Shown here: positions 1 through 9,387 of the stretch, piece after piece
How the letters are laid out: the number at the start of each line of letters is the position of its first letter
How positions within the stretch are numbered: the first letter of the stretch is position 1
Assembly (NCBI GenBank): GCA_016201905.1
Contig: JACQBQ010000014.1
Coordinates: 62,001 to 126,000, forward strand
Length of the DNA stretch: 64,000 nucleotides
DNA from: Candidatus Melainabacteria bacterium
GTDB lineage: Bacteria > Cyanobacteriota > Vampirovibrionia > 2-02-FULL-35-15
Direction of reading: 5' to 3'
Program-made: the position numbers and the translations under genes
The notes under the pieces: generated by a model
What the model saw: only the letters and a program-made list of their open reading frames with translations
What the model was told of the DNA's origin: nothing
Databases searched by the model: none

Positions 1-621
1 ATCGTGGGCTCGGGGAAAAATTGTACAATTTTACACTACATAAAAAACAATAAAAAAATTCAGAAAAATGATTTGTTGTTAATTGATGCTGGTTCTGAGT
101 ATGACTATTATGCTTCTGATTTAACCAGAACTTTTCCTGTAAATAAAAAGTTTAATAGTATTCAAAAAGATATTTATCAAATTGTTTTAGAAGCACAGAC
201 TAAAGCAATCGAACAGATTAAGCCTGGGAAGAGGTTTATCGACTCACATAATAAAGCAGTTGGTGTATTAGTAGAAGGTTTAAAAGAGCTTAGGCTATTA
301 AAAGGAAGTATAGGCGAAATTATAAAAAAAGGAAAATATAAAAAGTTTTTTATGCACAGAACTGGACATTGGCTCGGTCTGGATGTCCATGATGCAGGTC
401 CATATATTGATAACAATGGCAATTCTATAAAATTGGTACCAGGCATGGTAATGACTGTTGAGCCTGGCATATATATATCCGAAAACTTGGAAGATGTTCC
501 AGAAAAATTTAAAGGGATTGGAATTAGGATTGAAGATGATGTGTTGGTAACAAATGGTGGCAATAAAGTTTTAACTTATGGTACTCCGAAAACCATAGAT
601 GAAATTGAAGCATTTAGTTAA
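1..621 (+). CDS. pepP: Xaa-Pro aminopeptidase (aminopeptidase P), C-terminal part, truncated by window start
   Basis: Frame 1 is open from the first base, so the true start lies upstream and the GTG at base 4 is internal. The visible 206 residues are a pita-bread M24 metallopeptidase catalytic domain, which removes N-terminal residues preceding proline using two metal ions. The metal ligands are readable in order: Asp in DAGSEYDYYASDLTRTFP (both family aspartates), His in HRTGHWLGLDVHDAG, Glu in VEPGIYI and Glu in GIRIEDDVL. The C-terminus is complete. Soluble cytoplasmic enzyme by family. Only the N-terminal creatinase-like domain is missing, and that is because of the window edge. A 252-bp AT-rich spacer follows, with no gene that I can see. 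Confidence 0.93.
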   Translation: MVGSGKNCTILHYIKNNKKIQKNDLLLIDAGSEYDYYASDLTRTFPVNKKFNSIQKDIYQIVLEAQTKAIEQIKPGKRFIDSHNKAVGVLVEGLKELRLLKGSIGEIIKKGKYKKFFMHRTGHWLGLDVHDAGPYIDNNGNSIKLVPGMVMTVEPGIYISENLEDVPEKFKGIGIRIEDDVLVTNGGNKVLTYGTPKTIDEIEAFS

Positions 622-873
622 AGTTATTAACATGAAATTAAGAAGATAAGAATCCCTTATATGCATTAGATATTAGCCTTACATTCTCAGAATTTTGTTA
701 ATTTAGGTTAATTGCATTATAAAATTAGGATTTTTAACTGCAATTTATAAGATTTTTTGATTAGAATGTTATTTTTACCCTAGAATTGTAAATAATAAAA
801 TTAGTACTTAATTTAGTTAAAATCATTCTATGCTCCGATAATTCTAAAAAACTAAAAAGGGAATAATGTTTAT

Positions 874-2577
874 ATGGCTACAGCAAATCCAACCAGAGCA
901 TCACTAACTCAACTGTTAAAAAATGGCAAGACCTCACTCAATGAGGCACTAAAGCTTCTTGTTGATGCTTCAGGGGCTTTGAACTTTGAATATTTGGATA
1001 AAAATTTACTTTCAGCTATGCCTTCTTCCTGGCCAGCTGAACAAGCAATACCACTATTATTTTGGAATAACAAGCTGTATGTTGGTGTGCCTGAGAATCA
1101 TGAAACATCCTTGAGAAATAATCTTTCCGAATTTTTAAATGGCTGCCAAATTGAATTCTCAAACATAAAAGCAGACAGTTGGAATAAATGGTTTGCACTT
1201 ATAGGCAAAACTACAGCAAATGTTCCTACGGCTCAGGCTACTCCTTATGACACAAAGGTCCAGCAGGCACAAGGACTACAGCAAAAAAGACTACCCCAGC
1301 AGCAGCAGGTTCAGTCTTCAGCACCACCAGCTAGTGCGCCACATGCAAAACTTGGTGCAGAACTTGAAGCGACAATTGACAGAATCCCCATCAGGCAAAT
1401 AATGGCTACTGATGAAGGAGCAATTGCAAATGATGTTAGGGCACTAATGGGAGAAGCTTTAAACCAAAGAGCCAGTGATATTCATTTTGAACCGACTACA
1501 AAAGGTTTAATAGTTAGGTTTAGAGTTGATGGAATATTAAGAGATATCTGTAGATATTTTTCTACAGTTCAGGACTTAAGAAAAGTTGTTATTGCCCGAA
1601 TAAAAATCATTGCTGATTTAAATATTGCTGAACAAAGACAACCTCAGGATGGTCGTGTTACTGAAGTTTTGGGTGGGCAAAGAGTTGATCTTAGGGTCTC
1701 TACTCTACCGACACTGCATGGTGAAAAGTGTGTTATAAGAATACTTCCGCATGAAAATAACTTTAGTAACTTATTGGACTTAGGTATACCAAAAGCAAGA
1801 CTGGCTATATATGAAGAATGGTTAGGCAGAAGCCAGGGCATGATATTAATTACAGGCCCAACAGGTTCAGGAAAAACAAGCACTCTGTATACAAGTCTTG
1901 CAAAACTAGTTGACACGACAAAAAATGTTGTAACGGTTGAAGATCCTGTTGAATACCAATTGGCAAGAGTTAATCAGGTTCAGGTAAATGTTAAGGCTGG
2001 ACTGACATTTGCTTCCGGGTTACGCAGTATTCTTCGTCAGGACCCTGATATTGTAATGATTGGTGAAATTAGAGATCTTGAAACAGCGGAAATTGCTATA
2101 CAAGCAGCTCTTACTGGACACTTAGTATTAAGCACACTTCATACAAATGATGCAGCAAGCACTATAGCCAGACTTATTGATATGGGTGTGGAGCCCTTTA
2201 TGATTTCAAGTGCTTTAGTAGGGGTTGTTGCACAAAGATTGGTACGTAAAGTTTGCTCGTGTCATAAAGAATACAAACCTTCATCTGAGGAACTTGAGTT
2301 ATTACATTTAACGTCATCTAATGATGAAGTATTTGCGAAAGCTATTGGTTGTGAAAAATGTACTCAAATGGGTTACTCAGGACGTGAAGGTATTTTTGAA
2401 ATTATGCCTGTGAATGAAAAAATTCAGCAAATGATTCAGGAAAAATCTAACTTAAATGAGATCAAGGCTGAATTACTACGTTCAGGAGTTCCAAATCTTG
2501 CACATGCAGGAGTTCAAAAAGTCAGAAAACGTAAAACAACAATTGAAGAGCTGCTAAGAGTTGTATCAATAAGCTAA
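874..2577 (+). CDS. GspE/PilB/MshE-type secretion ATPase
   Basis: 567 residues. An N-terminal MshEN/T2SSE-N-like region (about 1-115) is followed by a Gln/Pro-rich linker (about 120-155) and a complete hexameric ATPase core. The Walker A motif GPTGSGKT is near residue 328, the Walker B-like segment DPDIVMIGEIRD near 390, and the His-box STLHTNDAAST follows. The tetracysteine zinc site is present as CSC (near 461) and CEKC, followed by the usual GYSGREGIFEIM. Such ATPases power type II secretion or type IV pilus extension at the inner membrane. The neighbours do not include GspF/PilC or PilT here, so pilus and T2SS cannot be separated. The protein 700aa two genes downstream has a PilP-like end, which would fit the same machine. 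Confidence 0.93.
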   Translation: MATANPTRASLTQLLKNGKTSLNEALKLLVDASGALNFEYLDKNLLSAMPSSWPAEQAIPLLFWNNKLYVGVPENHETSLRNNLSEFLNGCQIEFSNIKADSWNKWFALIGKTTANVPTAQATPYDTKVQQAQGLQQKRLPQQQQVQSSAPPASAPHAKLGAELEATIDRIPIRQIMATDEGAIANDVRALMGEALNQRASDIHFEPTTKGLIVRFRVDGILRDICRYFSTVQDLRKVVIARIKIIADLNIAEQRQPQDGRVTEVLGGQRVDLRVSTLPTLHGEKCVIRILPHENNFSNLLDLGIPKARLAIYEEWLGRSQGMILITGPTGSGKTSTLYTSLAKLVDTTKNVVTVEDPVEYQLARVNQVQVNVKAGLTFASGLRSILRQDPDIVMIGEIRDLETAEIAIQAALTGHLVLSTLHTNDAASTIARLIDMGVEPFMISSALVGVVAQRLVRKVCSCHKEYKPSSEELELLHLTSSNDEVFAKAIGCEKCTQMGYSGREGIFEIMPVNEKIQQMIQEKSNLNEIKAELLRSGVPNLAHAGVQKVRKRKTTIEELLRVVSIS

Positions 2578-2670
2578 CAATACTTTCGTAATTAATTCAG
2601 CGGTGGCAAGTATCTGTGGATTAGAAAATTCATTTGCATTATTCATGCAAACATATGAAGGTATCAGCTT

Positions 2671-3387
2671 ATGAAAAACAATATTTTAATTCTGATTTTT
2701 TTGATATTAGTTTTATCAAGCCTATCGTTCAGTAAAGCTTTTGCAGAGACTGATTTATCTACATTAAATGTTACAGGGAGTGGGCAGTCAAACGCAAAAC
2801 CAGATCAGGCATCTTTAAGTATAGGTGTTATTACTAAAGGTAAAACTGCATCTGAAGCTGCAAGTCTTAATGCTGCTTCAGCTCAAAAACTTATAGATGC
2901 ACTTACCAGGTTAGGAATAGCTGATAAAGACGTTCAGACAAGTAATATAAGTATTACTCCACTTTATAAAGCTGCTTTACCCGCTGATGAGATTGACAAT
3001 AAAATCATTGGTTACCAAGCAACAAATGAAATACAAGCTACTATTCATATGATAGGTGATGTGGGAAAGATTGTTGATACAGTAGTGTTTACTGGAAACT
3101 ATACTATTCACGGCGTAAATTTTAGCCTGGAAAAAAGTGATGACTTTCAGTCAGATGCTTTAAAAAAAGCTGTTAGTGATGCTAAGCGTAAAGCAGATAT
3201 CGTTGCAAGCGCAGCAGGTAAAACCATAACTGGGGTTAAGAATATTTCTATAGGAGGTTCAATTATGCCCTTTGGAAAGGCTGAATTTGCAGGAGCTCAA
3301 GCACAAGACTTTTCTACGCCTATTTTGCCTGGAGAGTTAACAGTTTCAGAGTCTGTGTCGGTAGAGTATATCTTGGATAATAAATAG
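2671..3387 (+). CDS. SIMPL-domain (DUF541) periplasmic protein
   Basis: 238 residues. It begins with a Sec signal peptide: a hydrophobic stretch at residues 4-19 and a probable cut after FSKAFA near residue 25. The mature part has the SIMPL/DUF541 pattern: the opening strand LNVTGSGQSNAKPDQASLSIG, the ITPLYK segment, GYQATNEI, and a C-terminal strand ending in VSESVSVEYIL. Family members are exported or outer-surface proteins of mostly unknown role (E. coli YggE is linked to oxidative stress). The spacer to the ATPase gene is 93 bp, so co-transcription is possible but not shown. Family call is firm, function is not. Confidence 0.88.
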   Translation: MKNNILILIFLILVLSSLSFSKAFAETDLSTLNVTGSGQSNAKPDQASLSIGVITKGKTASEAASLNAASAQKLIDALTRLGIADKDVQTSNISITPLYKAALPADEIDNKIIGYQATNEIQATIHMIGDVGKIVDTVVFTGNYTIHGVNFSLEKSDDFQSDALKKAVSDAKRKADIVASAAGKTITGVKNISIGGSIMPFGKAEFAGAQAQDFSTPILPGELTVSESVSVEYILDNK

Positions 3388-3440
3388 ATGGATTTTTATA
3401 TAGACTTGAATGTTAGGTTATTTGTCTGGAAAATTTAATT

Positions 3441-5543
3441 ATGAATTCTAGCAAAGAGTATATTGATCAAATTGAATTGGAGGGATTACTTGAAAAACAC
3501 CCGATTTCAATTTCTGTTTCACAGGTTAGAAAAGGTGTCCCAAGAATAAATTTTAAGAAGATCAAACTAACAAAGTGTCAAAACCTTGACAATTTATTGA
3601 GACTGAAAAATATTACAAAAATATTTTTGAACGATAATTTGATAAAGCTTGATCTACCTATTAAAAGAGTAACATCTGAAAAAACTTATGAAACGAATTT
3701 TGTAAATCCACTCAGAAAAAAAATTGATTATGAGGAAAAGCCAATTGATGTTTCAAATATAGAAACAAGTATAACCACAAATGAAAATATTAATAGTGAA
3801 GAAGAAGTTTCTCAACCTGTTTCAGATGTAAGTCCTGAATCTAGTGATGAAAGTGAAAATTATAGCAATTTGATTGATGACGATGAAGAGCTTGTAGATA
3901 GAGCTGATGAAAAAGATAAGGATATAACGTTTAACTTAGAAGCTCAGATTAATCATGAGGATGAAAATATTATATTTTCTCCGGCAACAGTTTCACTGCC
4001 TCCACTTAAAGGTGATATTTTAAGTACTTCTGGTGAACAACCTGCATTTGTATGGCCTCCTATAGCAGCACAGGGCGACAAGATTGAGAAACAAAACGAG
4101 CCAGATAAACCAAGTTCTTCAAAGCTGAAAAAAACGAAGAAAAAAAATAAAAAAAGATCAAAGAAAAAAAAGAGTCCATATTATTTAACTAATCAGGAAA
4201 AAGACAAAAAAAACATTATTCCTGATAAAGTAAAGCCTACTGGTTTTAAGCAAATTAGTCTTGAGAGTAAGCAATTTTTTGAAAAGGTTGAGGCTGAAGC
4301 AACTTTCCCCTGGACCCTTTCTTCGCAAAATTATGAAGGGCATGAAAGTATTTATAGTGGTGGGTTAGAGTCTGAATTAATAGAAAGTCCTGCTGAAAAA
4401 CCGCAATCACAGAATCTGCCATTTGCTGAAACAGGTAAAATAACTAAACCAGCTGTTTCACCTCCTGAGTTAATTAGTAAAGAAAAAGATGTTGAATTGC
4501 TATATGAAAAACAAACCGGTAAGGAGCCTTCTTATAAGACATTAATATTAAAAGCATTGCCACTGAAATTTTCTCTCGATTTACTTCAGGAAGTGGTTAT
4601 AGATCCAGATCTTAAAGATATTAAAACTAATACTTTTTTGAACAGGGACAATAAGGTACACTTTGGTGTAGAATTTTTAGGAAGGGTTGAAAAAATGTTT
4701 GAAAGATTTGGAAGTGCAAGAATTACTCCATTTAGAATAATAATTATAGGAGGAGTTACTGCAACTGTTGGTTACCTGCTCTGGAATCAGTTCTTGCCAG
4801 ATACAAACGTGAATTCGTTTTACAAAAAGAAACAAGATAAAGATACTGTGCTTGTAAGAGATTTATTTAAAAATAAACATGTGCTAAAAAAAGATTTAAT
4901 TCTAAAATCTCAGGATAAAAGCACTCAAGGAACACTAGGAGATTTAAATGAAAAATTAATTACACCAATTACTGAGCAAGAAAGATACACATTGATTGAA
5001 AAAGCGAGAGAATCTTTGGAAAATAGAGCAGATCCTTTTGGACAGGAATCGGTTTTGCCGCCATTGTCACCTGAAGAAGTAAAAGCAAAACTGGAAGAGA
5101 AATCACCACCGGATATTTCTCTTCAAAGAAAGCAGGTGGAGCTTGTCGGTATAATAAGTGCCAAAGGAAAAAACCTGGCTTTAGTTAATGTTTATACTGC
5201 TGATTATACGGTTGGAGTTAGTGATGATAAAGCTGCAAGAGAAATGAAATTAAAAACATCACTAAGTATGGCTGTACCAAACAGACTTGAAGTTTCAATA
5301 CTGGATCCTGTTGAAGAATGGAATGTTAAGGCTATCATAAAAAGTAAAGCTAGAAATGAGGAGCCGACTATAGAACTTGTTAAAGGTGATAAGAAATTTA
5401 AGCTTCGTGTAGGACAGAAGGTTTTGCTTCCGGAAGATAAACCTATTTCTAACCTTTCAGAACCAGATGAAGATGAAAAAAATGATTTAATGTCTGATAA
5501 TTCAGATGTAAAAGCAGATAGTGCAAGCCCATCAGAAGATTAA
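3441..5543 (+). CDS. Large single-pass protein with PilP/GspC-like C-terminus (function unknown)
   Basis: 700 residues. The N-terminal ~110 residues are probably folded. A long acidic, Ser/Pro-rich region follows, then a strikingly lysine-rich patch near residues 228-246, more disorder, one transmembrane helix near 432-450 (RIIIIGGVTATVGYLLW) and an outside domain. The final part (about 565-680) reads like the beta domain of PilP/GspC proteins: LVGIISAKGKNLALVNVYTADYTV is followed by strands and RVGQKVLLPEDKP. A cytoplasmic disordered N-terminus, one helix and a periplasmic PilP-like domain would suit an alignment or regulatory subunit of the machine driven by the upstream ATPase. That role is inferred; the family match is by eye only. 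53 bp separate it from the SIMPL gene. Confidence 0.6.
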   Translation: MNSSKEYIDQIELEGLLEKHPISISVSQVRKGVPRINFKKIKLTKCQNLDNLLRLKNITKIFLNDNLIKLDLPIKRVTSEKTYETNFVNPLRKKIDYEEKPIDVSNIETSITTNENINSEEEVSQPVSDVSPESSDESENYSNLIDDDEELVDRADEKDKDITFNLEAQINHEDENIIFSPATVSLPPLKGDILSTSGEQPAFVWPPIAAQGDKIEKQNEPDKPSSSKLKKTKKKNKKRSKKKKSPYYLTNQEKDKKNIIPDKVKPTGFKQISLESKQFFEKVEAEATFPWTLSSQNYEGHESIYSGGLESELIESPAEKPQSQNLPFAETGKITKPAVSPPELISKEKDVELLYEKQTGKEPSYKTLILKALPLKFSLDLLQEVVIDPDLKDIKTNTFLNRDNKVHFGVEFLGRVEKMFERFGSARITPFRIIIIGGVTATVGYLLWNQFLPDTNVNSFYKKKQDKDTVLVRDLFKNKHVLKKDLILKSQDKSTQGTLGDLNEKLITPITEQERYTLIEKARESLENRADPFGQESVLPPLSPEEVKAKLEEKSPPDISLQRKQVELVGIISAKGKNLALVNVYTADYTVGVSDDKAAREMKLKTSLSMAVPNRLEVSILDPVEEWNVKAIIKSKARNEEPTIELVKGDKKFKLRVGQKVLLPEDKPISNLSEPDEDEKNDLMSDNSDVKADSASPSED

Positions 5544-5599
5544 TCTAGTAAGAAAGCTTTTTTTGCAAGCATATATAGTATTCCAAATTTATTATGAAG

Positions 5600-5752
5600 G
5601 AGTTGGGTCTGTAAAATTTTCGAGGATATAAGCGGGTGGCGCCGGAAGAGAAGGGTTCAGAGCGAGGAACTGTGTGACGAAGCTCTGAAGGGTACCTGCA
5701 GGCGACAGGACCCGCGTCGTAAAACAACACCCCGAATCTCTGACAGATCTGA
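5600..5752. ncRNA. GC-rich, strongly folding segment upstream of nadC: candidate structured RNA or leader
   Basis: This stretch is much richer in G and C than anything around it and is non-coding. Perfect helices can be drawn. GCGGGT (5632-5637) pairs with ACCCGC (5710-5715). Inside it, TTCAGAGC (5656-5663) pairs with GCTCTGAA (5682-5689), and CCTG (5695-5698) pairs with CAGG (5706-5709), giving a three-way-junction-like layout. A further palindrome CAGATCTG lies at 5744-5751. It ends about 30 bases before the nadC start, so a cis-acting leader of the nad operon is one reading; an independent small RNA is another. I could not match it to SRP RNA, RNase P RNA, tmRNA, 6S RNA or a riboswitch class I know. 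Strand is not fixed by the pairing. Confidence 0.5.
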
Positions 5753-5779
5753 AGAAGTTTTATTGGATATAATTTATTT

Positions 5780-6649
5780 ATGCTCTTAGATATGAAAGAT
5801 ACATCTTTGGAAGGAGTAATTAAAAATGCATTAGAGGAAGATATAGGTTCTCTTGGTGATGTTACATCTGAATGTTTAATCGATAGCGAGTGTGAATCTG
5901 AGTTTTCACTTGTTGTAAATGAGGATGCTGTCTTGGCTGGCCTGGAAGTTTTTAAAAATGTTTTTTTATTACTTGATAAAAATATGGTTATTTGTTCATC
6001 ATCTAAGGATGGAGATAAGATTAAAAGTAATACAATTGTTGCTAGTGTAAGTGGTAAAACCTTAAGTATATTAAAAGCTGAGAGAACTGCTCTTAATTTT
6101 ATTTGTCATTTGTCTGGTATTGCTTCTATGACAAATAGGCTTGTTAATTTGATTAAGGATACAGCTGTAATTCTTCTTGACACACGAAAAACCACACCAA
6201 ATATGAGATTGTTTGAAAAGCAAGCAATTCTTTCTGGTGGTGCAAAAAATCACAGATTTAATTTAAGTGAAATGGTGTTAATAAAGGATAATCATATTTC
6301 TTCTCTTGGTAGCGTAAAAAGTGCCATTTTAAAAGTGAGAGATTGCTATGGGAAAAAATATAAAATTGAAGTAGAAGTAAAAGATTTTCAGGAGCTAAAT
6401 GAGGCACTTTTATTAAAACCTGATGTAATTATGTTTGATAATTGGAAGATTAACGATTTAAAAAGAGCGCTAAAGTTGGTTCCTGACGATATAGATACAG
6501 AGGCAAGCGGTCAAATTAATATTGAAAATATTGCTGACTATGCCAAGACTGGCGTTAAGTATATCTCAACAAGTTATATGGTCAAACATGCAAGCTGGAT
6601 AGATTTTTCATTAAATGCAGTTGAGGTGAAACACGAAATTAAAGTCTGA
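5780..6649 (+). CDS. nadC: Nicotinate-nucleotide diphosphorylase (quinolinate phosphoribosyltransferase)
   Basis: 289 residues, normal for NadC, which turns quinolinate and PRPP into nicotinate mononucleotide. Visible signatures are the N-terminal LEEDIGSLGDVTSE, LKAERTALNFICHLSGIAS, the PRPP and substrate segment DTRKTTPNMRLFEKQAILSGG, NHRFNLSEMVLIKDNHI, EVEVKDFQEL, VIMFDNW, and the C-terminal EASGQINIENIADYAKTGV. An ATG four codons in (5792) is an alternative start; neither has an obvious Shine-Dalgarno. First gene of a tight nadC-nadB-nadA order (31- and 34-bp gaps), the complete de novo route from aspartate. A GC-rich folded segment precedes it. Confidence 0.96.
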   Translation: MLLDMKDTSLEGVIKNALEEDIGSLGDVTSECLIDSECESEFSLVVNEDAVLAGLEVFKNVFLLLDKNMVICSSSKDGDKIKSNTIVASVSGKTLSILKAERTALNFICHLSGIASMTNRLVNLIKDTAVILLDTRKTTPNMRLFEKQAILSGGAKNHRFNLSEMVLIKDNHISSLGSVKSAILKVRDCYGKKYKIEVEVKDFQELNEALLLKPDVIMFDNWKINDLKRALKLVPDDIDTEASGQINIENIADYAKTGVKYISTSYMVKHASWIDFSLNAVEVKHEIKV

Positions 6650-6680
6650 AGCTCAAGGGCTTGATATATACTATATCTCT

Positions 6681-8300
6681 ATGAGATTTAATATAGCAGC
6701 TAAATATGATGTAGTGATTATTGGTTCAGGAATTAGCGGCTTAATATGTGCTATTGAACTTGCTAAGAAAAATAAGAGTGTATGCATTATAACAAAAGAA
6801 GCAGTGACAGAAAGTTCAAGTAGGTATGCGCAAGGTGGTATTGCTGTACCGCTGAGTAAATTAGACAGCGTAGAGAAGCATTTAAATGACACCTTAAAAG
6901 TGGGGGGAGGACTCTGTAAGCGTGATGTTGCCAAAGAGATAATTAATAACTCCTCAAACGCATTTGAAAAATTAATTTCTTATGGTGTAAATTTTGATTT
7001 AACTAAAGAGAGTGCAATTCATCAGAGCAGGGAGGCTGCTCATTCAGTTGCCCGTGTTTGCCATGTTGGAGGTGATGCCAGTGGCAGATATATTACCAAA
7101 ACTTTAATTGACAGGGCATGTCGTGAGCCAAAAATATCTATTTCACAGGGTACTGTTGCATTAAAAGTGTTTAAGGATAGTTGTTCGGAAGCAATGGGTG
7201 TCTTAGTAGAAGATGTTACACGTGATAAGTATGTAATTCTTGGAATGGATGTCATTATTGCTACAGGTGGGGCAGGGCAGCTATATAGAAATACCACTAA
7301 TCCTAATGTTAGTACTGGTGATGGGCTTATGATTGCATACAGTATTGGAGCTAAGATACAAGATATTGAAATGATACAATTCCACCCAACGGTTTTCTTG
7401 GGAAATGGCGAACTACTTTTAATCACTGAAGCTATTCGTGGAGAAGGTGGCAGGTTAAGAAATACTAAGGGAGAGTATTTCGCTTCAAATTATCACAGCA
7501 TGGCTGAGCTTGCTCCACGAGATATATTGGCTAGAGCAATTTTATGTGAACTGGAAAGAACAAATTCAAGATTTGTTTACCTGGATATAAGTAACTTTAA
7601 CGAAGATTATTTTAAAAACAGATTCCCGACAATTTACCAGTTTTGCATGGAAAGAAAAATTGATTTATTTAAAACTGGTATTCCTGTTTCTCCTGCAGCT
7701 CACTATTTTATTGGTGGTATAAAAACTGATATCTCTGCAAGAACTAATATCTCAAGGTTGTGGGCTGTTGGTGAAGTTGCATCAAATGGTTTTCATGGAG
7801 CAAATAGACTAGCAAGTAACTCATTACTAGAATGTATCGTCACTCCTCATTTTTTAGTAAAAGCTTTAGTTGAGCAAGAAGATATTTCTATACCAAATAT
7901 TGATTCTATCGATTTAGATATTGATAAAAATAATTACAGTGAAGATGAGATAAAAAATATTATTTGTGACCTGCAGTGTAAAAATACTGAAAACTTGGGA
8001 CTTGCCAGATCAGAAACTGAACTGAATGAACATTTAGTATGGTTAAGCAAACAATTGAAAGAATTTAATCTGGATTTGCCTAGTATTAATTATCAGGCCC
8101 AGGAGTTAAAAAATATGATTTTGCTTTCATCTTTTATATGTCATGCAGCCTTGGAACGTAAACATAGCATAGGTGTGCATTTTAGGAAAGATTTTCAAAG
8201 TTCCCCAGATGACTTTAAACATAGTGTTATTCATCTAAATAAGCAATTGTCTTGGGAAATTGAAGACTCTAAAAGAGAACTTGTATCATTTTTGGAATAA
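6681..8300 (+). CDS. nadB: L-aspartate oxidase
   Basis: 539 residues, the usual length. The FAD-binding Rossmann motif VVIIGSGISGLICAIELA is near the N-terminus, followed by SSRYAQGGIAV, the HSVARVCHVGGDASGRYI segment, ATGGAGQLYRNTTNPNVSTG and IEMIQFHPT, all typical of NadB and the related succinate dehydrogenase flavoproteins. ANRLASNSLLECIV and a C-terminal helical domain complete it. It oxidises L-aspartate to iminoaspartate in the cytoplasm, passing it to NadA, encoded 34 bp downstream. NadC precedes it, so all three quinolinate-pathway enzymes are co-directional and probably one transcript. Confidence 0.96.
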   Translation: MRFNIAAKYDVVIIGSGISGLICAIELAKKNKSVCIITKEAVTESSSRYAQGGIAVPLSKLDSVEKHLNDTLKVGGGLCKRDVAKEIINNSSNAFEKLISYGVNFDLTKESAIHQSREAAHSVARVCHVGGDASGRYITKTLIDRACREPKISISQGTVALKVFKDSCSEAMGVLVEDVTRDKYVILGMDVIIATGGAGQLYRNTTNPNVSTGDGLMIAYSIGAKIQDIEMIQFHPTVFLGNGELLLITEAIRGEGGRLRNTKGEYFASNYHSMAELAPRDILARAILCELERTNSRFVYLDISNFNEDYFKNRFPTIYQFCMERKIDLFKTGIPVSPAAHYFIGGIKTDISARTNISRLWAVGEVASNGFHGANRLASNSLLECIVTPHFLVKALVEQEDISIPNIDSIDLDIDKNNYSEDEIKNIICDLQCKNTENLGLARSETELNEHLVWLSKQLKEFNLDLPSINYQAQELKNMILLSSFICHAALERKHSIGVHFRKDFQSSPDDFKHSVIHLNKQLSWEIEDSKRELVSFLE

Positions 8301-8334
8301 GGTTTTATAATTATTAAAAAATTGAAGGATTTTT

Positions 8335-9369
8335 ATGCTTACAGAAGTTACAACTACAAGTTTAATAAATAATAATATAAATGGAAACGGAAAACTTTTA
8401 TTAAAAAGAGATGTTGATGCTTTAAGAAGTGAAATTAAAAATCTTGCCAAAGAAAAAAACGCGGTTATTTTAGCTCATATATATCAAAGACTTGAGGTTC
8501 AGGATATTGCTGATCAGGTGGGCGATAGTTTGGCTCTTTCAAGATTTGCTGCAAATACAAATGCAGATATTATTGTGTTTTGTGGTGTTCATTTTATGGC
8601 AGAAACAGCAAAGCTTCTAAATCCAAAAAAGACTGTTTTATTGCCTGACTTGCAGTCAGGATGTCCTATGGCAGATATGATATCTGTTGATGACTTGCGT
8701 GCATTTAGAGCAGAACATCCTGGTGCCCCAGTGGTTTGTTATGTAAATTCAAGTGCCAGTGTAAAAGCAGAATCAGATGCTTGTTGTACCAGTACAAATG
8801 CAGTTCAAGTAGTAAAAGCGTTTAAAGAAGATGAAATAATTTTTGTTCCAGATAAAGGTCTTGCTGTCTGGGTGCAGGAGCAAGTACCGGATAAAAAGAT
8901 TCATATTTATGATGGCTTTTGTCCCACTCATTATCAGATTACCCCCAAAGATGTTTTTGTAATGAGGGAAAAATATCCTGATGCAGTTGTTGTAGCTCAC
9001 CCTGAGTGTGATCCAGAAGTTTGGCGTTTAGCTGATTTTGTTGGAAGCACTTCCCAGATTTATAAATTTGTTACTGATTATCATAAACAACAATTTATTA
9101 TTTTGTCTGAACAAGGACTTGTAGCAAGAATGCAGCGTGATATGCAGCATAAAACCATTGTTACAACTTTTCCTTTGCCACTCTGTCCAAATATGAAATA
9201 TCATAAATTAGAAACAGTTCTTTCTGGTCTTAAAGAGAATAAAAATAAAATAGAAATCAATTCAGATATTTTTGAATCTGCCTCTCAGTCAATAATAAGA
9301 ATGTTTGAAATCACCGAATCTAATAAAACTGGCAATAAGAATTTTTGGGAAGGACCAAAGAGGCAATAA
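8335..9369 (+). CDS. nadA: Quinolinate synthase
   Basis: 344 residues, a complete NadA. This [4Fe-4S] enzyme condenses iminoaspartate with dihydroxyacetone phosphate to quinolinate. Seen in the sequence: AHIYQRLEVQDIADQVGDS, the first cluster cysteine in VFCGVHFMAETAKLL, LPDLQSGCPMADM, YVNSSASVKAESDACCTS with the second cluster cysteine, and the third in TTFPLPLCPNMKYHKLE. The loop GFCPTHYQI and AHPECDPEVWRLADFVGST are also characteristic. The class is the longer type with an N-terminal extension of about 25 residues. Last gene of the nadC-nadB-nadA set; the HD-GYP gene starts 18 bp later and may be read through. Confidence 0.96.
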   Translation: MLTEVTTTSLINNNINGNGKLLLKRDVDALRSEIKNLAKEKNAVILAHIYQRLEVQDIADQVGDSLALSRFAANTNADIIVFCGVHFMAETAKLLNPKKTVLLPDLQSGCPMADMISVDDLRAFRAEHPGAPVVCYVNSSASVKAESDACCTSTNAVQVVKAFKEDEIIFVPDKGLAVWVQEQVPDKKIHIYDGFCPTHYQITPKDVFVMREKYPDAVVVAHPECDPEVWRLADFVGSTSQIYKFVTDYHKQQFIILSEQGLVARMQRDMQHKTIVTTFPLPLCPNMKYHKLETVLSGLKENKNKIEINSDIFESASQSIIRMFEITESNKTGNKNFWEGPKRQ

Positions 9370-9387
9370 TGTTAAAATAATCTCTTA

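Noticed and set aside
5545-5730. A 61-codon minus-strand frame through the folded element before nadC
   Set aside because: It covers the GC-rich structured region, has no ribosome site, and its composition looks like random translation of the hairpins.
5600-5752. The folded element as SRP RNA, RNase P RNA, tmRNA or a known riboswitch
   Set aside because: None of the conserved cores that I know (for example the SRP GNAR loop region or RNase P P4) could be placed; left as unidentified.
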